From contig JAGTXK010000073.1 of NCBI GenBank assembly GCA_019096195.1, positions 124,001-188,000 on the forward strand: a DNA stretch of 64,000 nt, given 5' to 3'. Shown piece by piece: positions 48,317-59,984 of the stretch. Below the pieces are notes generated by a model, which saw only the letters and a program-made list of their open reading frames with translations, searched no databases and was not told the origin of the DNA. This stretch comes from Boletus sp. NGJ. Taxonomy: Eukaryota > Basidiomycota > Agaricomycetes > Boletales > Boletaceae. Position 1 is the stretch's first letter. Each line of letters starts with the position of its first letter. A program made the translations under genes and the position numbers.

Positions 48317-49764
48317 TCAATGGTGACGACCGAGTTTTTTGTGTGTGAAAGGTTTGATTCCCCGCTGAGCGGAGACATGGCGACGGGAAAAAGCGCTATC
48401 ACTGCGTTTGCTCGGGCTACTGCTAGAAGATGGAAGATAAATTAAAATCACCGGCGTCGCGATGACACAGAAAGATACCAACCATTGTGAATTTGGCGAA
48501 CTTGACGACGTAGCAGATGAGGATACAGTGTTGACCAAGGGAGTCGTGGCAATGAGTGTTGGTGTCGTCGTGCTACCGTCGGAAGCAGATGGCGACACCA
48601 CGCTGACCGAAGAAGCCGAAGTAGAGAGTGCCGATGCCGTTGTAGTATCGTTGGATACAGTGGCTAATGATAAAGTACTGCCAGAACTACTAACGACCGG
48701 AAGTTGAGTTTGATTGGGCCCAGGGACTGGTATAGATGAGTAATAATTTTGGAAAATGTCGACCTGCGCGCCATCTACGAAGTTGTAGAGGTCGTTGTAA
48801 AACGGAGGGGCATACGTTCCTTCAAACATCTGCAGAGGGTGATGGTAAGCCGAGCCAAGGGTATAAATCTGGAGCGGACACTCACGTTGTTGTCTTCTTC
48901 TTGGAACCAATACAAGGGCTGTTTGGCACCATAGGTACAATTTCCGGGGACTGCGTTCGGCTTTCCGTTGGCTGGGTCCGCCCCACAGCGACGAGCAACC
49001 TTGGGTGTATCAAGCCCGACGGTGGAGGTGGAGTTGGTGATTGTACATTGGAAGCCATTCATGTACACTGTGTGAACGCAGATAAGAATATTTATAAGGA
49101 AAGTAGGATAGCGATGCGTACTCTGTTCGGAACCGCTGTCGGGCGAGTGGATCCAAAAGAAGGCACATATGCACAAATTATTGGGGCAAGGCGGCATGTT
49201 TTTCGGGACACTAAAATCAGTGTATCGATACCAAACACATGTCTGATTGACACTGAAAATGGTGAAGTCAGCGGGTTGGACGTCGTTCACGTTGTCCTTG
49301 TATGCGATGCCTAATCCGCAGCCTTTCACATCACTTATACCCGTCGTGTGGTATTGCGCCGGGGGAGAGCCAGGACAGACGTCGTTGGGATTATTTGGAT
49401 CTTGGATGTTACCACCCTGTGAGCTGGCATAATAAGTTGTGGCGCCTTTGTCACAGGATATCTGCGCGGTGACACTCTGGCCAGCAGGGAGCTGGAAGAC
49501 GTCTTGTGGGTGAGGTGGGTAGCCAAGGTGGCCATGAAACCACCATTTGGAGAACGATAAATGCACCAGAGGGACGACGGGGCGGTTATCGTAGCTAAAT
49601 GTTGTGGAAGTGACATTGTATCCAAACATTGAGGGGTGCCAGATACCTGCGGCGATCTGATATCAGGAGAGTGTGTGGAAAAGAGAGTGGGACGCACAGG
49701 CATGGGGAGACACGAAACGCAGCAAGAGGAAGATGGGAAGGAGAGAAAGGATGGAGAGGTACAT
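48317..49764 (-). CDS. AA14-type lytic polysaccharide monooxygenase, copy 2
   Basis: Four exons in transcript order: 49764-49698, 49646-49122, 49067-48886 and 48829-48317, giving about 428 residues. Signal peptide [20 protein letters not shown] leaves His21 at the mature N-terminus. Then come [59 protein letters not shown] and ARRCGADP, the AA14 signatures. A Ser/Thr linker leads to a hydrophobic segment ([17 protein letters not shown]) and a basic tail ending KKLGRHH, so the protein may be membrane-anchored, with the catalytic domain outside. AA14 enzymes cleave xylan oxidatively with copper; this is inferred here. The gene is divergent from the C2H2 regulator and convergent with the transporter. 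Confidence 0.87.
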
Positions 49765-50262
49765 GGCTGGACCGGCCGAGGAAGGGATGGAGATAGTCTG
49801 GCCAAGGTGTGCCGCATTTTATAACAACAAAACTTGGTGGCCGGCGTCATTGTATCGGTAATTAATTACGGTGTTGCGTGACAGGTATCTTTGTTGTGAC
49901 GGAACGCGTGACATGTAGGTGTGGCAACGAAACCGTGACCTTAAGGAAGGACATCGCGGAGATTGTCGTCGTCGTGCAACGTTTCGTTAAGATCGCGGTC
50001 CGGTTCTTGAATCCGTCGAATCAGCCAGGAATCCTTGTGCCTTGGAACCTGCAGGCTTCCTCCTGTTCACCTGAAACCAGTGCTCATCGTCTAGCTTCTT
50101 TGCCCGTCCCAGTTTGCAACGTCAAAGCGTGCATTACTCAAACCGTCGGTCCACTTGCATTGTTCCCCTGAAATTGACTGGTCCACAGTCCACATGTTTT
50201 TTCCTCCATATAATTTAGGTCGTGCTTCTCCATGACCTATCACTCCACTCCATTTCTACGTT
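49765..50262. promoter_or_regulatory. Divergent promoter of AA14 copy 2 and the C2H2 regulator
   Basis: About 500 bp between the two start codons. A TATA box for AA14 (TATAAAAT on the minus strand at 49816-49823) lies 52 bp from its ATG. Conserved sequence near 50105-50262 belongs to the regulator leader, since it is kept in the left copy at 26455-26604. Confidence 0.6.
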
Positions 50263-51932
50263 ATGAACCTCCCGCAGGTTGCCACTCCTACCTCCGTTCT
50301 CCCAGGACGACCTGAGAGGCCAATCAACTATGTTTGGCCTGTCACTGCTCCAGATGGCAGCGTCGGATACGACCACCCCCTTGAGAACTACTTTGATGCG
50401 TCCATGGCCCCGCGTCTCCTTTCTTCTAAGCCACCCACTAGAGTACGTACCACTCCCCCTCTTAGGCCTGAGGGTGACACACCTTCCAATCATAGCTTTA
50501 TGACGCGATCGCGTGTGCCCATGATCACCGCTTCAAGGTCACCCCGGGCATGGTCGATCCCTCCTGGACCACCCCCCGCCCTCTGATCCTCTATCCACGT
50601 GAACGTCGTCGTTCACTCGCCAAGTTCCCTACCAATTCCACCGAATACATGGGGATCTCACCCGACTTACCAGGATGGCGTCCCCGTCGATCCTCTTACG
50701 AAGACCGACGTGGCGCGGTTGGGGTAGCACCGAGCGAAGTAAATACGCTCGTCCCATACATACCACCTATCGACACGAGCTTGCCGCCCCCGTCTAGGGA
50801 GTGGCTCGATGCAAGGGCAAAGCAGTTCTTAGCAGACGCCCACGCTGATTTCGAGGATTCTTATCCTAATGCCACAAGCGACGTCACAGAACCTGGACCT
50901 TCTCAAAATACGGACGACACCGACTTTTTCGATTACGACACGGACAGTACTCTGGACGGTGCCCCTGCTGTTCCTCGCCAGCCTTCACAACAACTACGCC
51001 AAGCAGAATCTGAATCCAACACTCATGATGCCGATTTCAACCCGAGCACGGATACGGATACGGATACGGACACAGATACGGACACCGACATGGATAGCGA
51101 TGACGGGTACAACTGGAGCACCACCCGCATCTCTGAATCGAGTCCTCTCGCTTTGGGGGATGTTCCGCGGTGGATAATCCCGCGCAAGCGTCCTTCTGTC
51201 ATTATTGTTAACAAGAACGATGTCGCTAGGGTCGTTTATGATTCGAGTGACGTCGGTCATGGTACAAGTCCCAGTTCAGGCTGGGATAACCCTGTTAGTC
51301 CTCCGCCATCTGACGACAAGCACTTGGGCAAGCGACGCAGAGGGAGAGGGAAAAGCATATGTTTGAGCAGGGGTGCTAAGAAGCCAAAGAGGGATGCGAA
51401 TGATACACCTGCGCGACAGGGTCGCGAGAGTATCGGTGTATACCATACATCGGAATCTGAGGAAGATAGCTCCTCTGAGCGTGCTGCAATCGTCCCACTT
51501 CCCCCACGTACCCCCTTGCTTGGAGGCGGCACGGCCCCCGCTTCGTGTCCACCAGTCTCAGCTATTTCGGCGACTGCTCTGCAAATGAAACAGGTCCGAA
51601 TCGCATCACCCTGTACTTCTTCTCCCGGAGTTTTACCTCAACCGGACACCAATCCCGTCCCCCCCAGACCATCCAAAGTGTTCCCTTGTCTTTTGGAAGG
51701 CTGTACCCAAGTTTGTGCCTCCGCAGGCGATCTCCAGAGGCATCAGCAATCTCTTCGACATTCTGTCCCTTCACATGCTTGTTTGGCTTGCGGGAAGTCG
51801 TACACGCGCTCGGACGCGCTGAAGAGGCATTTGAACAGCAAGGCTTCGTGTAAGAGGGTGCACGCCACGAGACTCGCCAACAATGCAGAAGTCGAAGAAG
51901 TACTAACGATAGCGAACGAAGATGCGGTGTAA
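50263..51932 (+). CDS. C2H2 zinc-finger regulator with acidic Asp-Thr repeat
   Basis: Two exons, 50263-50442 and 50496-51932, joined by a 53 bp GTACGT...TAG intron, coding 538 residues. The first part is proline-rich and ordinary. Residues about 225-265 are acidic and include a Thr-Asp dipeptide repeat (about 245-258) from a GAYACG microsatellite. A basic stretch KRRRGRGK may be a nuclear signal. Two C2H2 fingers lie at the C-terminus: about 455-482 (FPCLLEGCTQVC...LQRH) and 486-511 (HACLACGKSYTRSDALKRH). DNA-binding transcription regulator is the likely role; its place beside AA14 and a transporter suggests local control, an inference. Family beyond C2H2 not recognised. Confidence 0.75.
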
Positions 51933-54900
51933 GTCGTGTCGAAGTCCTCTTCATGATCGGAGGTGAGGACGTGGCGTGGCCCAGCACACCGCTTCAGTTC
52001 CGGTTCTCGATGCGATTTCCGGGGCTACTGGAGGCGATAATTGGAAAGAAGCTTCAACGTTTGGGAACCTGAAACGGTTCTTAATAACGTACAGCCTGCA
52101 GGTCGGGTTCCACACTTTTGATTGCGATCTTTCAAACTCGTTCAGTTTTTTCCGTTTCTGTTGTTTTCTTTTCCTTTTGGTATCGGGTGACCCGCCCTGT
52201 TGTTGTCGCGTAATGCGTGTAATAATATGCAATGTTGCAATCGTCGCTCATCACTCACCGGAAATCTGTGAGGCAAGTATCGTGTCTGAACATTTCGAGA
52301 TGGTGGCTCGCTTCAATTTCCCTCGACTGCATCTTTCGAATAGTAGCTCTCCTAGCTGAGCTCAGAGAAGCAAACGATGACAAGTGATACAATCAACTGA
52401 GATCGAGATGTCATGAAACTCTCCGCGTGACAAGGTGATCGATATCATGGACCTCATTCTGCGGTGTCAGGGGTCAATACACTGAAGATAGAATAGAGTG
52501 TAAACCTGGCGGGTCCTTGATGGCAGGCGGATTTCGTGCGTGCTCAAAGCATTTCCCGTGCTCATGCTCATGCATGATGATGCATGCAAGATCCGTCCTG
52601 ATTACATCCGACTTATGCTTCCATACCACCCCACGGGCGGTGACCTATACGTCATTCATGCCATAGTTATGAGACGAGGCGGAGGGAGGTTTGGGAAAGT
52701 AACCTGGATCGGGTCCCTCTGGTACCTCACCAAGATTCCGAACCATGAATCCGGTTTCTCGCTGAATAGCCCGCTGGGTAAAACTTGGTGTTCCGCGACG
52801 AGTGCCACTCCGGGACCTCCCCAGATGGTGCATATGTGACTTGTACTTTTGCGAAGAGGTGGAGGGGTTGGAGTGATCTTGAAAGCGGATGCACGTTGGC
52901 GGTTCCACTGATAAGTCGAGCATGGCACTACCAGACCCGACGAAAATGCCACCTGAACCTACATTGTGACACCTTATGACACATCCACCCCGAGTCGGAT
53001 GAACTAGAAGAAAGAAGTTGCTGTCAGTGAGAAAACGACACGGAAATAAATCTCGGGCATCGTCACAATCGGAAAGAGAGAAAAAAATTTTGAACGAAAC
53101 CCGGGTTGGCCAGGTAACGATGTGTAACGGAACGCAGGTTTCATCGACGCCCCCGATGTCGTGTTCATTGTTCAACATCAAATTCACCTCTCTGGGTAGG
53201 ATATCTTCCCAAGAGGTGCCATCAGCTCGCTCGATCAAGTGAGTAGATACGTGATTTAACGGCTGTCAGTCATGCTGCGCTCTGGCTTTGGACTAGAGCT
53301 TATACGAGATTCGAAGGGTGAGTTGACGGGTTGAATTGCTGTGGGAACAAGGTCAGGGCAAGACTCGTACTTCGATTCGAGACCATTGCCCCCAGAGTCA
53401 TGATAAAGGTTCGAGCCCAGTTGTGGCTCGTGCCTGGATTGATTTCCTCGGAGGGATACTACATGACTGGTCATTGAAGGCATTCTGGATGTGATAGTCT
53501 CCCGACGCTCTGGGGCACGAGCTCATCTGTGGGACAGTGGTTATCAGTAAGTCGAGGCAGAACTCTCGTCCTGTGCCTGCATAGAGAATTCGCGCCCAAC
53601 TTGAAACTTACCCATTAGTTGTCACCCCGTAGGATGCGGAACTGAGATTATGGTCGCGAAGACGAACGGCGACCCTAGGCTTACCCCCAATTTTCAAGTT
53701 CAACTGCCGCTCTATGTAATCACCTTGCCTGACAGGGTTTCTGGGTTCTAGGGAAGTCATAACTCTGTGGGAAAGAACTTACGACGGACAAAAATTCGCT
53801 GTTTTGGTGGAGAAGAGATGCGTCCCTTTTTGGAACGGAGCCAGCAAACATCTGTGGGAGATCTCACCGGATATTGCCGCACCTGTTGTGTACGCTACAC
53901 CTTGACACACCCTAATCATAACTAGATGAGCGGCCGGGGTTCGGTAGATACCTTGTTGGCATGAGAACTTCGTATCGTATCTAAGCAAGTGTTGTATTTA
54001 CAGGAACGCGGGTGGACGAAGGATCATGTCAGTGTTTGATCTGTTGATCGTATACATTCGGGGTAAAAGCTGAGCAGGACCCTGGTAATAAGACAAGCAT
54101 TCGAACACGGGAGGGACACAGTGAGGAGAGAGCGACAGTATACGTGGTTTTGTCGCGGTGTCGCAGTCGGCAAAACAAACGCTTACTACGGGACTTCGAC
54201 GTGAACTCCCTAATTAGGCCTCATCCAGAATCAGATTCCAGATGGTCGTTGGCGACCATGCAGCTGCAGAGTACTTATTCTTATTATTCCACACAGGCCC
54301 CCGTACCATGTGGGCAAAGTGCTTTTCAACCAGCCTATCAAAATCAGCTCTCAAAATGGCATGCACGATCAAAGAGGTCTATCGCTGCCCCCTCCAATCT
54401 TTGATAGTAAATTCCTTGATGTAGTATGCTCGCTGGGTTGCGAAGGGAGCAACGATCTGGAAGCTCGCAAGTGTATGCACGGGTGTTCACGGGTACCTTT
54501 GAGCCTGGCGGGGCGTCATTTCCCTTTTTCTTGTCCACGGAACAAGGTTGGGCGTTGTGTTGCATATAGCACGCCTATACGCCCTCTCGTAAAGGCGTAA
54601 CGGTTTGCAGAAGGTGATCCTCGTCTTCAAGACGACAAGATAAATCTTCACTGAAAATAATATTCAATACAAGGAGTACCTCTTCCCATACGACGAGCCC
54701 ATACTCACACGACTCGCCGCCGCCGGGCAGGGCCTAACGAGTCATCAACATCATGTACCACGTAAATTCAATTCGCAACTAACCGTCATCGAGAACAAAC
54801 CTACTACGTAAGAAAGTACCACGCCAGCGAATTTTGACCCTCCACAGCCAAGTGCTGCCTGGTGTTGGCGGAAACCGTGCTTGATGCCGTCGAAAGGGAA

Positions 54901-57900
54901 TGGAGGGAGGTACTGATTGGCAGTCACACAGTGTCATGTAGCTAAAATGCAGCTGATATCAAGATCATGGACAAAATCATCAAGGGTTTGTGGTGAATTC
55001 CAAGCTCCTCTAATGCAATTTCAACAAAAACAATGATCTCGGAGCTCTAACCTATTGTATTGTCTATGTAATTCGCCGAAAGAGTTTTTTTTATTCCGTG
55101 CCTCAATCGGACAGGCACGCCGTCTGGTGGGCTTAGGCTCGCAGGTTCCGAGTATCATTCCTTTCCTTGTCCTCGGAGCCAACAGTCTCGACGCGTTTTG
55201 CGCAGCAGGGCCTAGTAACTAGGAAGAAAAATCGCTCCCCAGGCAAACGTGAACGAGGACGGGCCCACGCGAGTCGCACGCCAGCCCGTCTCGTGCGCGC
55301 AGTGTGAGCACTGTCGCCGATCGGGTGCTGACCGGCGTCGCTGGGCGCTCGTGTGCTCGGATATGGCTTGACAATAGTGGCGCTTCAGGCGACACTGCCC
55401 GTTGACCCAGTCTGCGGAATTTAGCACGTCAATCAGCGTTTGTGTGCTACAGTAGTACACAAGTTTGTTCTTATGGCCGCATCTCGAGCGCGCGTGCATA
55501 GCAACGATATGATATCAAGCGGTCAAGGTCCGGCCGCGGGTTGGTTAGTCTCTCTCACTCGCGAGATATGACGAACACGCTCAACTGTAACGATAGTCCG
55601 ACGACATTTCAGGAAAATCTGCCGCAACTCCCGAATAACTCGGGAAGGGTGTCCATCTCGGTTCTCCAGTATATGGGCGCTCGCTTGATGCGCAGGTACT
55701 GTACATAATGACTTGCATGACCATGTGGACTTGTCCCTCGACGGGTGTTCACCGATCATTATTGCGTGCCTCCCCATCTTTGAGCCGCTGTCATCTATCC
55801 TTTTTTTTCACTTTCGCATCATTCGCCTCGTGGATCTGAGCGATGCGTAGGCATGTGGAACGTACCTGGTGGAGATGAAGAGGACTAGGAGAGAGAGAGG
55901 AACTGTTGCGGGGTCGGTCATCGACGCTATTGGGCATCGCTGCAGGCACTATCACCACTCCCATCCGCTGTTTCGAGCCTAGACCCACATTCCACGGCCC
56001 GGTCATTGCCAATTTGCCAATGAGAAGCCACTAGTGATGATACGACCCTCGGAGACCTGTAATCCAGCCTCGTCTTCATCGCAACACATGGTACGTTTAC
56101 CAGTATGTGTCGTTCAGGAACAGAGTACCCGCTTCATTAATGGGTAGGGTCACAACGGTCGTAGTTACCGCCCGCTTTTAGAAGGCAAAAGGACACGGTG
56201 ACCTCGCTCTCAGCTCCGTAGTACTAGGAATGTGCGTGTCCCATACGGCGTCGACCGTCGGATCGGACTGCGTCCCCGCCGTCCTTGGAGAACTACCGAG
56301 CTCATCGTCCAGCGTCCACCGAACCATCTGACGCTCGAGAACGTAATCCTTCAAGTTTGCAACCTCGGTACTTTTGTCGTTCAGGAACGACCCGACCCTG
56401 TTCATTCTTGCTTCTACCCCTTCATTTCCCTTGGTCGTCGTGTTCCACTTTCCAGACTTGATCAGATCAGGGAGGGAAAGGGACTTATCGAAGCCTATCG
56501 AAGCGCGGGAGGAAAGGCGCTAGATCGGATGAAACAGGCTCAGGAGTCTCACCGGGCGCAGCGGGGGAGGATGTTGATGACTTACTATTCACGCAACACG
56601 TCGTTCATATGGCGACGTTCCCATCAGGAGGGAGAGGGGAGTTGACTGGACTCCCTTTTTTTGACCATCAGACCTAGCCCACGCGCACACGTGGCAGCGG
56701 TGAAAAGTGGGAATGAATTAGACCATTTAGCGTACGTGTGCAAGTACGTGTACATGTAGTTCAACATCCTCCCCCGCGCCCGCGCCCGCGCAAGGTTTGA
56801 AATCCGAGTGTTTGAGTTTTGGCTGACTCCCATCACGTTCGTAAGTGTGATAAATCATCTGCTGCGCACGCAGCTTAGTACCCACAGAATTTTTTTTTTT
56901 TTGGAACGCGTCAGCATCTTTCCGAGACGGCAGGCTTGAACAGGTTTTCAGATGCGCATGCATACGAGGAGGAGCACTGTTCATTGTGTGCTGTATACTA
57001 GTTTGAATTCTTTGTTCGAGATCGGGTAGTGTTACATCGATGGCGTCGCAGAGTGCGAGATGTGGTCTCAAGAATCTCCCCTCCCCAGGCACATATTCAA
57101 ACGTCGAACATGTCCTCCTCGGGAAATAATAAATGTAAAACAGATAAACAAGGCACCCGCCTGTCGGATTGAGTGACGGGTCCGACGTCCAAATATGACC
57201 CCGCGAGTGTAGTTCGGTGGGCGAAGCGATGGCGGGATCAGATGAAACGCGGTCTTGCCCGAGTCTGAGAGGTGACGGATAAACGGATAAACGGATCGAG
57301 GTACATATTCAAATATTCCCCGTGGAAATCCAATCTCAAGGAACACCCACCCTCGAGCGAACATTGACATGACTCGCGATTGCCACACGCGGGCCGCGTC
57401 GGACCGCCCGAGACGGGGTGACTGGCTGTCGCTTCTTTTGATCCCCGGCACCGATATCGATATCCATTGAGAGTGCTGTGGTCAGAAGTGTTAATCATGT
57501 ACGCGACTCACACGGTCATTGAGAACGACATTGCTCTGCGGAGCGGCTCCTACCAAATGGAAGCCCTTCAAGATGCTCGTTTTGTTCACTTCTTTCGGCC
57601 CGGACGGGTAATTCGTCTTGTGTAATGACACATACTAATCGACAGGCTAGAGTCTCCTACCAAGCGATCCCAATGCGTTGGGATCGAAAATAGAACGGTG
57701 AACGGAAACAAAAAAAGTCTTTCACGTGTGAAGTGTTGGAACGGACGTGGCCAGGCAGTGAGCTGATCCTCGGCTGTGTGCACGGACATCAAGAGCTTTC
57801 TCCGCTTTCGCTTCGTGTCCATGATGGAAATCCACGTCGAGAAAAAAAAATGATTTGTTTCCGTCGCGCGTGCCCATCACGATAGGGAAAAAAAAAAAAA

Positions 57901-59984
57901 AAGAGGCAGTGTTGGAGATGGGATGGACACTCGGGAACTTGGGTGCGATCACGGATCTGAACGCGCGTCTGGGAGCGTGTATACGGGTCTGAACGTGGCA
58001 GCCACAAAGAGGTGTCAGAACCTTAAGGGGGTACCGAGGAACTTTTGAGATGATCATTACGACGCCTTCGCGGTGGTTGCGTGGTCACAGTGGCATGATG
58101 GCGGGAGTAACCATTAGTACGTCGGATGACGCTGGAAAGTAGTTACCGCGAGTGTGCAAAGCGCAGCGCACCTCGGGAGGGTTATTTGCACCAGTTTGCG
58201 TACATCGGGTTGATGCAAGCTCACGGTTTCAGGTCCCAAGATCCCAAGTTTCAACGTTCAACGTTCGACCACCGCCTCATTCAGAGGGCGTGTACGTACA
58301 GCAAACCCAAACTCTGCATCTTTCTAATTCTTGCCAAGGAATCTCCATCGTTACCTGTCGTATCTCATATCTGCTGTGCCAAGGCTGCGCTGATGGATCT
58401 CTCTTGATGCTAGACGATGTCGTATTCAAGGGATTCTGACTTGCGCATCCCCCTCTCTGCGGTGCCCGATCAGGCTGCCCCGGACTGTCCAGTACAGTGC
58501 ATTTCCGATGGAGAGAGGGCGTCGGACAGTGTGCGACTGGTGGAAGTGGATTTATTTTCATCGCCATCACACCAATCGTGTGCGTGAGCGCCCGCGAGAA
58601 CTCAACGCCTGGTGCATTCTCAGGGTCGACATGCAGGTTGGCGTTTGAGCTATGTATGTACCCGGGCATCAAACGGGGTCGGTGGCCGGATCTCAATGTC
58701 AATCTTTCTGCGAGTGTGCTCACACGTCTGTCCACACGGTTGTCAAACATCCGTCACGGCAGCGCCTGATGATGAGATGAAACCGGGTTGGAAGAGGCGA
58801 GAGGAATGCACTCGTTGAGGGTTTCGAGCCGGCGGTCATGCATCACGTTTGATTGTAGTAGGTCAATTATGGTATGGCTTGTAGAATAAGATTTGGCAGG
58901 GATAGGAACTTTGTAGAGGCACTGTCCGCAGCGGATGAGCAACGATGATGCGAGCGTCTCCGGAAGTGGACTCTCGGAATGACGCATTGCGACGGGGGAG
59001 CGAGCGAGCGAGTCACAGCAAAGATACTCACGCGGGAGAAATGGCAATTCGCGAATTGGAGGGACGGCCGGGCATCATAAGGACAAAGAAAAAGGGCGGG
59101 CGGGAGAAGCGATGGGACACAGCCCGCTTTCATTAAGGCGCCGAATCGCAGTGATATCAAGACTCGCGCGTGCGACGAAGCGGTGCGTGGCCCTTGAAGG
59201 ACGTTGCTGAACGGGACCATTTTCTGGAGTGCTCATTGGGGCAAGAATGAGCGTCCGGGACGGCAAGGGTTGACAACGCTCGATCGAGGCAAGTGGACTA
59301 CTGGGAGAAAAACAGTTTCGCGGGTGCGGAATGAGAATTTGACTGATGGAGAGTCATGGGACAATCTCGGGCGCGGAGTTGTGCGTCAGCATCTGGGCGG
59401 GTGATGACTGAGACGGGGTTCATTACGTGCGGGACAGAGAGAGGTCTCCGCGGGGGAGATGCCCTGGTTGTACGAGTGATTTATGAAGACCAAGTACGTG
59501 AAAGTAGCATATGGACGGTACGGTGTTATAGACAATGGGATGCGAAAAAAGGGAAGCGAGATGCGGCGGGAATGTGATTGATTGCCGAGGGGTCGGACGA
59601 GAGCGACCATGGCTGGTCGGCAAGAGCCGTGATGAGATGGCAGAATGCTGATATCCCGGTGCGACGAAAACGAACCGCACGTCCAGGGAAAGAAAAAAAA
59701 TTCAGGATGGAGAGGTGGACATGAACATGAATTGCGGATTCGGATGGATGGAGAGAGGGAGGAGGAGAGCAAGACGATCTCGTTGGATTGGGTGCAGGGG
59801 AACTTTTTGTCCATCGGAGAGAGTGTGGCGGAGGTTAAAAAGCCAAGGCACTCCAATTAGCAGACCAAGTTCTCACCCGGCCTTTCTCTTCCCCCCCCCG
59901 CGCGCTTAGCCTTGACTTGCTCCTCCTTCCCGACGACATCCATCGATATCCTCCTCCTCCTCCTCCTCCTCCCCTCTCCCTTCA
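51933..59984. other. Eight kb without a recognised gene
   Basis: GC-moderate sequence with only short overlapping frames. The longest (52645-53238, minus, 197 codons) and 56232-56645 (plus) show no recognisable domain. Poly-A/T runs occur near 55800, 56890 and 57845-57900. CT-rich sequence (59880-59980) immediately precedes the Crz1-like ATG. It may hold a long upstream regulatory region or unrecognised intron-rich or non-coding genes. Confidence 0.45.

Noticed and set aside
50443-50465. A 23 bp intron (GTACGT...CTTAG) in the C2H2 regulator
   Set aside because: It would be unusually short and leads into an immediate stop; the 53 bp version ending at 50495 keeps the frame.
52645-53238. 197-codon minus-strand frame
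   Set aside because: No recognisable domain, overlaps competing frames, and no intron or promoter signals stand out.
53395-53440. GGTTCGAGCCC resembling a tRNA T-loop
   Set aside because: Flanking sequence does not form acceptor or anticodon stems.
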